NCBI RefSeq assembly: GCF_022803015.1
Contig: NZ_JAFKON010000004.1
Span: forward strand, 186,001 to 250,000
From: Arthrobacter humicola
Lineage (GTDB): Bacteria; Actinomycetota; Actinomycetes; Actinomycetales; Micrococcaceae
Direction of reading: 5' to 3'
Length of the DNA: 64,000 bases
Shown here: positions 18,054-27,492 of the stretch, in pieces
How the letters are laid out: each line of letters begins with the position of its first letter
Position numbering within the stretch: position 1 is the first letter of the stretch
Notes under the pieces: generated by a model
Seen by the model: the letters and a program-made list of their open reading frames with translations, nothing else
Told to the model about the DNA's origin: nothing
Databases searched by the model: none
Position numbers and translations under genes: made by a program

Positions 18054-19883
18054 GTGAGAGAAGCAAGCACCGGACTGCTCGTGGAGCTGGACCCGGAGAG
18101 CAACGTGACTGACCTGCTCCTGGAGCAGCACGCGAAGGATCCCGTGCACGCCCTCTACTCCCGCAAAGGCCCTGGCGGCTGGACCGACGTCTCCGTCCAG
18201 CACTTCCTGGAGCAGGTCACTGCCCTGGCCAAGGGCCTGATCGCCGGCGGACTCACGCCGGGCGAGACCGTCGCGGTCATGTCCGCCACCCGGTACGAGT
18301 GGACGGTGGTGGACTTCGCCATCTGGTTCGCCGGCGGCGTCACCGTTCCGATCTACGAGACCTCCTCCGCGTCCCAGGTCGAGTGGATTCTCCATGATTC
18401 GGGGGCCCGGCGGGTGTTCGTCGAGGACCACGCCAGGGCCGCTCTCGTCCAGGGCGTCCTGGACGCCTCCACCGACCTCGGTGACCGGCTTGTTGCCGTC
18501 GTGCGGATGGAGCACGACGGCGCCGCACCGAACCTGGCGAGCATGGCCGCGGCCGGCACCGGGGTGACCGACGCCGAGCTGGAACGCCACCGGACCGCGG
18601 CGTCCCTGGCGGATGTCGCGTCCCTGGTCTACACCTCGGGCACCACCGGCAAGCCCAAGGGCTGCGAGATCACCCACGCCAACTTTGCCCTGGTGGCCAA
18701 GAACATCGTCCTGTTCCTGCCCGAGCTCCTCATGCAGCCGCGTTCCCGGACGCTGATGTTCCTGCCCCTGGCGCACGTCCTGGCCCGGGCGGTGCAGGTG
18801 GTCTGCCTTAGCTCCGGATCCACCCTCGGCCACACCGCCAGCGCCAAAGAGCTCCTGGACGATCTGGACAGCTTCAAACCCACCTTTCTGCTGGTGGTCC
18901 CCCGGATCTTCGAAAAGGTCTACGCCGGAGCCGCGCAGAAGGCGGACGCCGCCGGCAAGGAACGTATCTTCACAGCCGCAGCGGCGGCCGCGATCGACTA
19001 CTCCAAGGCCCTCGACGCCGCCTCCCGGGGCAACGGCACGGGCCCGGGGCTCCTGCTGCGTGCCCGGCACGCAGTCTTCGACCGGATCCTGTATCCCAGG
19101 CTCCGGCAGGCCTTCGGCGGCCAGTTGCGGTACACGGTCTCCGGCGCGAGCCCGCTGAGCTCCAACGACGCCCATTTTTTCCGCGGCGTGGGTATCCCCG
19201 TCCTGGAAGGCTACGGCCTGACCGAAACCACGGCGCCCTGCACAGCCAACACCCCGGCACGGACCAAGGTGGGCACCGTCGGCATCCCGGTGCCGGGCAC
19301 CACAGTCCGGGTGGCTGACGACGGCGAGATCCTGGTCAAGGGCATTGGCGTCTTCAAGGGCTACCACGCGAACGAGGCCGCCAACGCTGAGGCCTTCGTG
19401 GACGGTTTTTTCCGGACCGGCGACCTCGGTTCCCTCGACGAGGACGGATTCCTGACCATCACGGGCCGGAAGAAGGACCTGCTGGTCACGGCCGGCGGCA
19501 AGAATGTCGCCCCGGGCCCGCTCGAGGAGAAGATCCGGGAGCACCAGCTGGTCGGACAGGCCGTGGTCGTTGGCGACGGCCGGCCCTTCGTCTCTGCACT
19601 GGTGAACCTGGACCCGGAAGGACTGCGCAACTGGTGCGCCGCCCGGAAGGTGCCCGTCATGGCGCCGGCCGAAGCCGCCGCGGACCAGACGGTCCGGGCC
19701 GCGATCCAGGAAGCCATCGATGCCGCGAACCTCACGGTCTCCAAGGCCGAGTCGATCCGCAGTTTCGTCATCCTGGACGCCGACTTCACCGTGGAATCAG
19801 GGCACCTGACCCCCTCGCTCAAACTCAAGCGGGCCGCCGTCGTGCGGGACTACGAACAGCACATCAACCGGATCTACGGCTGA
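18054..19883 (+). CDS. Long-chain fatty-acid--CoA ligase (AMP-dependent synthetase)
   Basis: A 609-residue adenylate-forming enzyme of the FadD15/FACS type, activating fatty acids to acyl-CoA. The P-loop is VYTSGTTGKPKGCEITH (about 194-210), followed by FLPLAHVLARAVQ, the adenine-binding EGYGLTETTAP, and the hinge region RTGDLGSLDEDGFLTITGRK with KKDLLVTAGGKNVAPGPLEE. GTG 18054 has GGAG about 8 nt upstream; the longer frame from 18000 begins with unsupported sequence. It starts 61 bp after pmt and may share its transcript. It converges on the DUF1461 gene with 21 bp between. Confidence 0.92.
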   Translation: MREASTGLLVELDPESNVTDLLLEQHAKDPVHALYSRKGPGGWTDVSVQHFLEQVTALAKGLIAGGLTPGETVAVMSATRYEWTVVDFAIWFAGGVTVPIYETSSASQVEWILHDSGARRVFVEDHARAALVQGVLDASTDLGDRLVAVVRMEHDGAAPNLASMAAAGTGVTDAELERHRTAASLADVASLVYTSGTTGKPKGCEITHANFALVAKNIVLFLPELLMQPRSRTLMFLPLAHVLARAVQVVCLSSGSTLGHTASAKELLDDLDSFKPTFLLVVPRIFEKVYAGAAQKADAAGKERIFTAAAAAAIDYSKALDAASRGNGTGPGLLLRARHAVFDRILYPRLRQAFGGQLRYTVSGASPLSSNDAHFFRGVGIPVLEGYGLTETTAPCTANTPARTKVGTVGIPVPGTTVRVADDGEILVKGIGVFKGYHANEAANAEAFVDGFFRTGDLGSLDEDGFLTITGRKKDLLVTAGGKNVAPGPLEEKIREHQLVGQAVVVGDGRPFVSALVNLDPEGLRNWCAARKVPVMAPAEAAADQTVRAAIQEAIDAANLTVSKAESIRSFVILDADFTVESGHLTPSLKLKRAAVVRDYEQHINRIYG

Positions 19884-19904
19884 CGCCGGGCAACCGGCCC
19901 GTCG

Positions 19905-21227
19905 TCAGACGGTGTGCCGGGTGCGCGCCGGGCCCTCTGCGTCGCTGCCGGCCGTGCCGTCCGCCGCGGGCGCAGCCTCGGCGGTGGCGCCAGTGCCGGC
20001 ATCAGTATCGGTGCCCTTGGATGTGGCGGCGGCCTTCTTGCCGAGGCCGCGGCGCCGGCGCGTGGGCCAGGTCAGGACGAGGGTGACCAGGGAAGCGAGC
20101 AGCACGAGGCTTCCGATGACGATCCCGGCGTCCATCCAGAACTGGCCCGGGAAGAGCCGGATCAGGGTGTCCTGAAGCGTAAATGTCCAGGTCCCGTTGG
20201 CGAAGAAAATACGGTGGAAATCGGTGAAGAACTGCTCCCAGCCGAGTACCGCGAGGGTCCCGAGGCCGATGATGAGCGCAAGGGTGACGATCGAGCCGGC
20301 GAACAGGCCGCGGCGGACTCCCCCGTTATGGCGGCGCTTGAGGTAGATCACGGCCACCAGGCCCAGCAGGATCAGCAGGGTACCGGCGCCGAAAGTGGAC
20401 AGGATCACGGCCTTGACGTCGGCCATGTGGCTGACTTCGCCGTCCTTGAACAACCGCTCCCCGCTTTGGTCCACAAGATCGCCGAGGTAGCGGGGGCCCG
20501 ACCAGTTGCTGAGGTAGTCCACCGCGTAGGAACCGTACGTCATGCGGTCATCGGTGCTGAAGCCGTAGCCGTCACCGGGGAAGCCCGGACGGTTGTATTC
20601 CACCCAGAGGAACAGGGGGCTGGTCACGGCGCGGACGGCGAGCACCAGCAGGATGACCGGGTAGAACACGGCGAGCAGCACCTGAAGCACCCGCGGGAGG
20701 ACGGGCTTGGCCTTGGCCGCCTGCTCGCGTTCGGCGTTCCGGCGTTCGGCGTTGCGGCGTTCGACTTCGTCCTCGGGGGCGGTGTCAGGACGTGCGCCGA
20801 CTGATACGCCGGCTCCTGCCCCGCGCGCCTTGTCATCCGACGGGGGAGCATTCGAGGTGGCCACATCCGACTGGGCAGTATCCGACGGCCCCGTGGCGGC
20901 GGCCTCGGCCGCCTTGCGGTCGGCGCGGCTCTCCGGCTGGCTGGCGGTGGGCGTTGCCGACGGCGCCGCCGTGCCCTCTGCTGATCCCGCTGCTGCGGCT
21001 GATCCTGTCTTGCCGGCGGCTGCGGCCGGCCCTGCCTTGCCGGCGGCTGCGGCCGATCCTGCCGGGCCGGCGGCTGCGGCCGATCCTGCCGGGCCGGCTG
21101 CCGTGCCCGCCGTGGGCTTGCCGGCGGCGGCCGGCTTCATCCAGTCGAACGCCGGTTCGTCGGTGTCGTCCGACGGATCCAGGTGCGGATCCGGCCGGTC
21201 GGGAGGGGTGGGACTCTTGTCAGTCAC
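19905..21227 (-). CDS. TIGR01906/DUF1461 membrane protein, Lit-like, with Ala/Gly repeat N-terminus
   Basis: A 440-residue protein. Residues 1-180 are low-complexity and hydrophilic (Pro/Asp-rich, then 9-residue Ala/Gly repeats, then charged). Residues 180-400 hold the DUF1461 domain: a first helix, an extracytoplasmic loop with STDDRMTYGSYAVDYLSNW and KDGEVSHMADVKAVILS, then three helices. As I recall, this family includes the Firmicutes lipoprotein intramolecular transacylase Lit, which moves an acyl chain to the lipoprotein N-terminus, and the His-Met-x-Asp-Val-Lys segment is typical. Activity here is inferred. Start GTG 21227 lacks a clear ribosome-binding site. The C-terminal 40 residues are again Ala/Thr-rich. 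Confidence 0.8.
   Translation of the reverse strand: MTDKSPTPPDRPDPHLDPSDDTDEPAFDWMKPAAAGKPTAGTAAGPAGSAAAAGPAGSAAAAGKAGPAAAAGKTGSAAAAGSAEGTAAPSATPTASQPESRADRKAAEAAATGPSDTAQSDVATSNAPPSDDKARGAGAGVSVGARPDTAPEDEVERRNAERRNAEREQAAKAKPVLPRVLQVLLAVFYPVILLVLAVRAVTSPLFLWVEYNRPGFPGDGYGFSTDDRMTYGSYAVDYLSNWSGPRYLGDLVDQSGERLFKDGEVSHMADVKAVILSTFGAGTLLILLGLVAVIYLKRRHNGGVRRGLFAGSIVTLALIIGLGTLAVLGWEQFFTDFHRIFFANGTWTFTLQDTLIRLFPGQFWMDAGIVIGSLVLLASLVTLVLTWPTRRRRGLGKKAAATSKGTDTDAGTGATAEAAPAADGTAGSDAEGPARTRHTV
20990..21100. repeat. 27-bp in-frame tandem repeat inside the DUF1461 gene
   Basis: CCGGCGGCTGCGGCCG recurs at about 21013, 21040 and 21067 (period 27 bp), encoding degenerate 9-residue units of the type AAAAGPAGS, AAAAGKAGP and AAAAGKTGS. 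The period is a multiple of three, so copy-number change would keep the frame. Confidence 0.85.
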
Positions 21228-21339
21228 GTGGAGCTTCGCTTCCGTAGGCTTCTGCGCTGCCCGGCCTGCGCCCGGCTGCGCAACTTATCTGGCTCTGAGC
21301 CTACCGTCCGAGGATTGGGCTCAGCGAGGTGCCACCCCG

Positions 21340-22566
21340 TCAGTTGGCGTATTGGGCCCAAGGGATGTTCCAGTCCCCGAAGCCGTCATCGAAGTTGGCG
21401 TACTCCCCCTCGGTGTTCACCACCTGGACGACGTCGCCGGTGGTCATGTTGTCGAACACCCACTTCGCGCCGTCCGGGCCCAGGCCGATACAGCCATGGG
21501 AGAGGTTCGTCTTGCCGATGTAGGGCATCGCGGACTCCGTGGCCTGGTGGATGAATTCCCCGCTGGGCGTCAGGCGCGTGGCGTAGTTGACGTCCAGCTG
21601 GCCGTAGTAGGCCGGGTCCCCCGGTTTGAGCCCGATCGTGGAGGCATCCATGTGCTCCACACGGTGCTTCTCCATGAACACGAGGAAGCCCCGTGCCGAC
21701 GGGAACCGGGTGTCGCCCATGGTCGCCGGCCAGTGGCCGGCCGGCTTGTCGTTGATGCTGACGGAGAACGTATGGGCCTTGGCGTCGGCGACGGCCACCT
21801 TCTTGTCCCCGATGTGGACCGTTACCGTCTTGTTGAAGTTGCCGACCTGCCCGTTGCCGAGCTCAACGCCGAACAGCTTCATGTCCATGGTGATGGTGCT
21901 GTTCGCGGCCCAGAAGGCCTCCGGCCGGTACCTGACAGTGTTGTTGTTGAACCAGTGGAAATCACCCACCTGGCCGGACGTCGAGGTGATTTTGATGGCC
22001 TTTTCGACGGCGGTCCGGTTCAGGACAGGCTCGCTGAAGGTGATCTGCAGGGGCTGGGCCACACCCACCTTCATCCCGTCCAAGGGGTATATGGCGGCGT
22101 CAGCCTCGTTGGCGGTCGAGACGGTGGTGAACGCGCGCGTGCTGTGTGTCTCGCGTCCCGCGTCGTCCACCACGGAGTACGTGAAGTTATACCGCGTGTT
22201 GAACGTCAGGTTGCCGGAGGACGTCCAGGTGGACCCGTCCGTGCCCAAGGTGCCGTCAACGGTGTCGCCGTCATCGCTCGTCAGGGCCACGCGGTCAATC
22301 CGGCCGTTCGTGACCTTGAGGGAAACCGGCGCCGCAGGGTTGACCTGCTTGGCGCCGTCGGCGGGCGAGACGGCCAGTTCAGCGGGGGCGACCACCGGGA
22401 CGGCGAGTCCCGGCGTCGTCCGGGCCGGGGATCCGGCCTCGGAGGAAATCCCGGACTGGGCCAGCCCCGGAGCCGCCGCGGCGAAGGCTCCGCCGCCGGC
22501 TGCCAGGGCACAGAGCACCCCCAGCAGGGCGATCTTTCGGCCGGTACTCCAGGTTTTCAGGGCCAT
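21340..22566 (-). CDS. L,D-transpeptidase (YkuD domain) with Ig-like domains
   Basis: Exported cell-wall cross-linking enzyme, 408 residues from ATG 22566. A signal/anchor (about 9-30, KIALLGVLCALAAGGGAFAA) is followed by two Ig-like beta domains (about 50-270), as in mycobacterial LdtMt2, then the YkuD domain with catalytic motif LSHGCIGLG (His357, Cys359) and the upstream HQATESAMPYIG. It forms 3-3 peptidoglycan links. The ATG has no ribosome-binding site, but its A overlaps the TGA of a nine-codon upstream ORF, suggesting coupled translation. A GTG 21 nt upstream (22587) is an alternative start. Confidence 0.9.
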   Translation of the reverse strand: MALKTWSTGRKIALLGVLCALAAGGGAFAAAAPGLAQSGISSEAGSPARTTPGLAVPVVAPAELAVSPADGAKQVNPAAPVSLKVTNGRIDRVALTSDDGDTVDGTLGTDGSTWTSSGNLTFNTRYNFTYSVVDDAGRETHSTRAFTTVSTANEADAAIYPLDGMKVGVAQPLQITFSEPVLNRTAVEKAIKITSTSGQVGDFHWFNNNTVRYRPEAFWAANSTITMDMKLFGVELGNGQVGNFNKTVTVHIGDKKVAVADAKAHTFSVSINDKPAGHWPATMGDTRFPSARGFLVFMEKHRVEHMDASTIGLKPGDPAYYGQLDVNYATRLTPSGEFIHQATESAMPYIGKTNLSHGCIGLGPDGAKWVFDNMTTGDVVQVVNTEGEYANFDDGFGDWNIPWAQYAN

Positions 22567-22595
22567 CACAGGACCCGGGCGTTTCCACACGTCAT
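22566..22595 (-). CDS. Leaderless upstream ORF (9 codons) overlapping the L,D-transpeptidase start
   Basis: ATG 22595 follows a TATGCT hexamer by 6 nt and opens a nine-residue frame, MTCGNARVL, whose TGA overlaps the ATG of the transpeptidase (TGATG). This is in a different frame from the downstream gene. The geometry is that of a leaderless upstream ORF with translational coupling; no experimental support is available. Confidence 0.4.
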   Translation of the reverse strand: MTCGNARVL

Positions 22596-22601
22596 CCTGC
22601 C

Positions 22602-22607
22602 AGCATA
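22602..22607 (-). promoter_or_regulatory. Putative -10 (TATGCT) upstream of the L,D-transpeptidase
   Basis: TATGCT lies 6 nt before ATG 22595 of the short upstream ORF and about 36 nt before the transpeptidase ATG. No convincing -35 element is visible. Confidence 0.45.
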
Positions 22608-22680
22608 AGCGAATTACCTTGGAACCCCGGCCCGATTCGACCACGATCCGGTTACAAAAGCGCCCCCAAAACGGTCACAG

Positions 22681-22714
22681 CAAAGGGCCCCGGACCTTCG
22701 TCCGGGGCCCTTTG
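22681..22714. terminator. Hairpin terminator after ahcY
   Basis: Perfect 15-bp inverted repeat (CAAAGGGCCCCGGAC and its complement) with a 4-nt loop, 10 bp after the ahcY stop codon and before the downstream L,D-transpeptidase promoter. No long T-tract follows. Confidence 0.85.
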
Positions 22715-22723
22715 GGAGGGTTC

Positions 22724-24211
<1,488 letters not shown>

Positions 24212-24340
24212 CTGAGTCCTTTGTTGTGGCCGGTGGCATCGCGTGTCTGGAGCTGGGCGATTCTGGATTGGAGCAGGATCTAAGCAGTCATTCGGTGCCG
24301 CGGGCCTCCCCGATGGGTGCCCGGCGGCGTTTTGGGGCGG

Positions 24341-24589
24341 CTATTCCGCGGCGTGGCGCGGGGCGGCGTCGTGCAGCTTCGCGTCGTGCTGGTCAGCGGG
24401 GGCCGCCGCTGCGGCGGGCAGCAGTTCCGGCGGCAGCAGCAGCGGGATGCCGTCCTCGATTTTGTACCGCAGCTTGTTCCCGGCGCCATCTGCCGTGACG
24501 GTGACGAGCTCGTCGCCTTCCTGCACCAGGCTGGAGCCGGTGACGGGGCATCGCAGGACAGACAACAGTTCGGAACTGAGCTTGGGCAT
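24341..24589 (-). CDS. Trm112 family protein
   Basis: An 82-residue protein with the Trm112/YcaR core in the first 55 residues: LLSVLRCPVTGSSLVQEGD, then RYKIEDGIPLLLPPE. Bacterial members are small, often zinc-binding-like partners or fragments whose role is unclear; only one cysteine (Cys14) is present, so zinc binding as in yeast Trm112 is unlikely. The C-terminal 25 residues are Ala/His/Asp-rich and unconserved. ATG 24589 has AGGGAG about 10 nt upstream. It lies between DUF3499 and ahcY, all on the minus strand, an order also known around manB and sahH in mycobacteria. Confidence 0.85.
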   Translation of the reverse strand: MPKLSSELLSVLRCPVTGSSLVQEGDELVTVTADGAGNKLRYKIEDGIPLLLPPELLPAAAAAPADQHDAKLHDAAPRHAAE

Positions 24590-24682
24590 GGTGAACGCTC
24601 CCTGATGGGCGCCGCAACAGGGCGCCGGTGGCTGAGTGGCTGACGGCTTTTTGCAGTTTCCACCCTACCGCCAGTTGGAGCC

Positions 24683-25072
24683 TTAGGAAGGTTCGCGCAG
24701 GACGCGCAGATGTCCGCGCCGGGCGCCCTCGGCCGGGGCCGGTGCCTCCAGCGCCGGGTGCAGCGTGCGCTGCCCCTTCGCCGTCTCCCCCGCAGCCGGA
24801 CGTGAGGCCGCCTCGCGGACCGCGTTGGCGAGGGCCAGGAGGTCGTCGGGGCCGGGACCGGCCGGAGTTGCGGGCATCGCCAGCCGCATGACTTCCCAGC
24901 CGCGCGGCACGGTCAGCGAATCGGCGTGCTGTTCGCACAAGTCGTAGCAGTGCGGTTCGGCGTACGTCGCCAGCGGACCCAGAACGGCCGTGGAGTCGGC
25001 GTAAACGTACGTCAAAGTGGCCACCGCAGAATTGCGGCAGGCAGACCTAGAACAAATACGAATTGCACCCAC
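24683..25072 (-). CDS. DUF3499 domain-containing protein
   Basis: A 129-residue protein conserved across actinobacteria (Rv3258c-like). The N-terminal half, RICSRSACRNSAVATLTYVY followed by PHCYDLCEQHADSLTVPRGW, has four cysteines and two histidines placed like a zinc ribbon. The C-terminal half is Ala/Pro-rich and variable. No function is established. GTG 25072 was chosen because the conserved domain begins immediately after it; a longer frame from 25246 encodes Arg/Ala-rich filler. TAGTCT lies 8 nt upstream. Divergent from the metallopeptidase-family gene. Confidence 0.85.
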   Translation of the reverse strand: MGAIRICSRSACRNSAVATLTYVYADSTAVLGPLATYAEPHCYDLCEQHADSLTVPRGWEVMRLAMPATPAGPGPDDLLALANAVREAASRPAAGETAKGQRTLHPALEAPAPAEGARRGHLRVLREPS

Positions 25073-25080
25073 GACATCAC

Positions 25081-25086
25081 AGACTA
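25081..25086 (-). promoter_or_regulatory. Putative -10 (TAGTCT) before the DUF3499 gene
   Basis: TAGTCT ends 8 nt before GTG 25072, slightly longer than the 6-7 nt seen for other leaderless candidates here, so this one is less certain. Confidence 0.35.
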
Positions 25087-25237
25087 CTCCCCCTCGGACC
25101 GGGCGCTGCGCATTGAAACGTCTGTCGTTGTGCCGCGGCGCGGCAGTGGTTGTGCCGCGGCGCGGCCGCGGCGCGGCCGGGGCTGCGCGGCGGCGGATCG
25201 CCGTCGGGGCTGTATCGCGTATTTCATTGCGCGGGTT

Positions 25238-25243
25238 TAGAGT
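25238..25243 (+). promoter_or_regulatory. Putative -10 (TAGAGT) of a leaderless metallopeptidase-family transcript
   Basis: TAGAGT is 6 nt before ATG 25250 and no ribosome-binding site is visible, consistent with leaderless initiation. Confidence 0.5.
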
Positions 25244-25249
25244 CAAGAT

Positions 25250-25801
25250 ATGCAGTCATCGCACCACGATTCGGGTTTCACGGTCCGGTTGGCTGACCCC
25301 GACGCCGGACGTACAGGCGCCGGTTCCGGCCCCGCCGGCGCGCCTCTGGCCGGGTCGCCTGCCGCCGTCCAGGGAAAGACCTTCCGGCAGCGCCGCAGGA
25401 ACAGGCACGGCCGGGGCCTTCGCGGCGAGCTCATTCTCCCCACCCTGCCCGGCTACCGGACCCGCTCCGACCGCTTCGATGACTTCGTCCTGGACTCGGC
25501 CCAGCGGCTGCACGATATCTGGGGCAAGCCGCTCGACGGCGTCCGCTTCGCCGTTGACGAGATCCCCCCAGGCCTGGAGCAGCTCGTGGCGGACCGCACG
25601 CCCGCGCCGATGGGCGCTTTCACTGCTGCCACGGCCGAGGACGGACCGGTCATTACGCTGTACCGCCGGGTGGTGGAGCAGGTGTGCGGAACCCGGGACG
25701 AACTCCAGGACCTCGTGCACGACGTCGTCGTGGAATACACGGCCGAGATGCTCGGCGTACCCCCGGAGTCCCTCGACCCCGTCTATCGCCGCCGGTACTA
25801 G
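25250..25801 (+). CDS. Metallopeptidase family protein (zincin-like, PF06262 type), HExxH absent
   Basis: A 183-residue protein of the family that includes Rv3259. The first 60 residues are low-complexity and end in the basic KTFRQRRRNRHGRGLRGE; the domain covers about 60-180 (DFVLDSAQRL, VRFAVDEIPPG, VITLYRRVVEQ). Where zincins carry HExxH this protein has LVHDVVVEYTAEMLG (His157-Asp158, Glu162), so the canonical zinc-binding helix is missing. I recall actinobacterial relatives with HEVLV in the same place, also without the second histidine. Proteolytic activity is therefore doubtful. Its association with WhiB2 and DUF3499 is conserved in actinobacteria. Confidence 0.82.
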   Translation: MQSSHHDSGFTVRLADPDAGRTGAGSGPAGAPLAGSPAAVQGKTFRQRRRNRHGRGLRGELILPTLPGYRTRSDRFDDFVLDSAQRLHDIWGKPLDGVRFAVDEIPPGLEQLVADRTPAPMGAFTAATAEDGPVITLYRRVVEQVCGTRDELQDLVHDVVVEYTAEMLGVPPESLDPVYRRRY

Positions 25802-25830
25802 CCCGAGCCTGCTTCCGACCTGCCCCGGGC

Positions 25831-27492
25831 CTAGTAGCCCAGCGTGACGGGGACTTGCCGTTGTCCTGCCGCTTCCGGCGCCAGCGCCACCGCGGAAATG
25901 TCCTGCCGGCCGTCCCGCGCCAGAACAAGTGCCCCGTATGCCGGATCCCCGGCGGCGGACACCACATAGCCCACGAGCGGCGAGCCGCCCACGTCAGCGG
26001 GGATCTTGATGGACACGGTGGTTCCGCCGGCAATGTCGGCGGTGCCCGCGGTCCGGATCTTGCCGTCCGCAGTGATCGGCGTGTAGGTCACGGTCGCCCG
26101 GCCGGCGGGGGCACCGAGAACGAGCTGCCGGTCGCCCGCGCGCGGAACCGCAACGATGTGCTGGCTGCCCAGCCGGGCCGAGGCGGCGGAAAACGCGATG
26201 TCCGCCGCGTCCCCGGCCTGCAGTCCCCGCGTGAGCCGGGCAGCGGCCGCGAACGAGACATCCGAGCTCGCCGCCACGGTGTAGGTCCCGGCCGGGACCC
26301 CGGCCAGGGAAACTTCCGTGACCGCGCCGGCCTTCGCCGTCACCACGCCGCCCCCGGGCAGCGCCTTCTGGCCGTCGGGACCATACAGCTTGATCTCGAC
26401 CACGGCGTCGGTGGCCCCCGGCACGGCGACTTCGAGGGCCGGTCCGGCGTCGGCGAAGCCGGGCTTTGCCTTGAGCGCGGCCAGTGCCGCGGGATCCTGG
26501 ATGTCGAGACCGGCGGCCACCTGGCTGACGGACGGGGCGGTGCCGGGGGTGATGAAGTCGACGCCGCCGGGAGTGAGGCCGCGGAGCACGCTTTGCTGGA
26601 TCACGGCAGCCACCGGGCCGCCGGTGCTGCGGACCCGCACGCCGAGCCGTTCCTGTCCCGGCGCGAGCCCGGCCAGGATGATGGAGCGGGAGCTGCCGGG
26701 CGCCACCAGCAGGCCGCGGCTGCCGGGAGCCTGGATCGGGCCTTCGGAACCAAAGAGGTCCAGGCTCACGGTCGCCGGCGTGCTGGAGGCATTGGTCAGG
26801 TTCAGGACTGCCGACCGGCCGAGCGCCGTGTTGGCGCCGACCAGCCAGAGATCGTTGCCGGGCTGCTGGCACGCGGCGGCCGCGGAACCCTGGAGGTCGC
26901 CGTCCTCGGCCGTGTAGCTCAGGACGGCGCCGGCAGCCGCCTGGTGGTTGTTTTGGGCATCGGCGCTGAGGACGCTGATGTTGTCCACCTCGCGCTGGGG
27001 CAGGACGCCGGCGACCAGCACGGGCGTGCGGGCCGGGGGCGCGGAAGCTGCGGGTGCGGAAGCTGCGGGCGCGGCGCCCGGCGCGATTTCGGCGAGGGGG
27101 GCACCTTTGAGCGGGGCGAGCCGGCTGCCGGGGATGATGCCGGCGCTTGAGCCGAGCACGGCGGCGCTGACGGCTGTCTTCGCGGTGGCGGATTCCGGAC
27201 TGAACTGGGGGTCGGTGCCCACGGGGGTGCCCTCAAGCAGCCGGGCCGGGCCCGGGCAGACCCCGACGCTGCTGCCGGCCGGAACCGCGGCGACCGGGGC
27301 CTCGAGCTGCCTGCTGGCGGGGTTCTGGGGCGTCAGCGACGCCGCCGATACCAGGCCCCCGCCCGCGGCAACGAGGGCGACCGCGGAGAGGATGCCGCCG
27401 ATCACTCCAGCCCGCGGCAGGCGCCCCTTCCGCGGCGACGGACCCGTCGCGGCCTCCGTTTGGGTTTCTTTTTCGTTGTCGCCCTTAGACAT
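25831..27492 (-). CDS. DUF5719 family protein, membrane-anchored
   Basis: A 553-residue protein with a cytoplasmic basic N-terminus, one transmembrane/signal segment (about 28-52, AGVIGGILSAVALVAAGGGL) and a long extracytoplasmic part made of repeated beta-sandwich-like segments (for example TVSLDLFGSEGPIQAPGS and VVEIKLYGPDGQKALPGGG). Two cysteines (Cys79 and one at about 208) may form a disulfide. Its ATG overlaps the end of the giant glycosyltransferase by 8 bp, so the two are co-translated and probably act together at the envelope. The exact role is unknown. Confidence 0.82.
   Translation of the reverse strand: MSKGDNEKETQTEAATGPSPRKGRLPRAGVIGGILSAVALVAAGGGLVSAASLTPQNPASRQLEAPVAAVPAGSSVGVCPGPARLLEGTPVGTDPQFSPESATAKTAVSAAVLGSSAGIIPGSRLAPLKGAPLAEIAPGAAPAASAPAASAPPARTPVLVAGVLPQREVDNISVLSADAQNNHQAAAGAVLSYTAEDGDLQGSAAAACQQPGNDLWLVGANTALGRSAVLNLTNASSTPATVSLDLFGSEGPIQAPGSRGLLVAPGSSRSIILAGLAPGQERLGVRVRSTGGPVAAVIQQSVLRGLTPGGVDFITPGTAPSVSQVAAGLDIQDPAALAALKAKPGFADAGPALEVAVPGATDAVVEIKLYGPDGQKALPGGGVVTAKAGAVTEVSLAGVPAGTYTVAASSDVSFAAAARLTRGLQAGDAADIAFSAASARLGSQHIVAVPRAGDRQLVLGAPAGRATVTYTPITADGKIRTAGTADIAGGTTVSIKIPADVGGSPLVGYVVSAAGDPAYGALVLARDGRQDISAVALAPEAAGQRQVPVTLGY

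Noticed and set aside
24212-24340. SAH riboswitch before ahcY
   Set aside because: The conserved SAH riboswitch core is not visible, and the region is a plain gap between two co-directional genes.
27485-27492. Frameshift or fusion between the DUF5719 protein and the glycosyltransferase
   Set aside because: The 8-bp overlap is a normal coupled stop/start; both proteins are complete by domain content.
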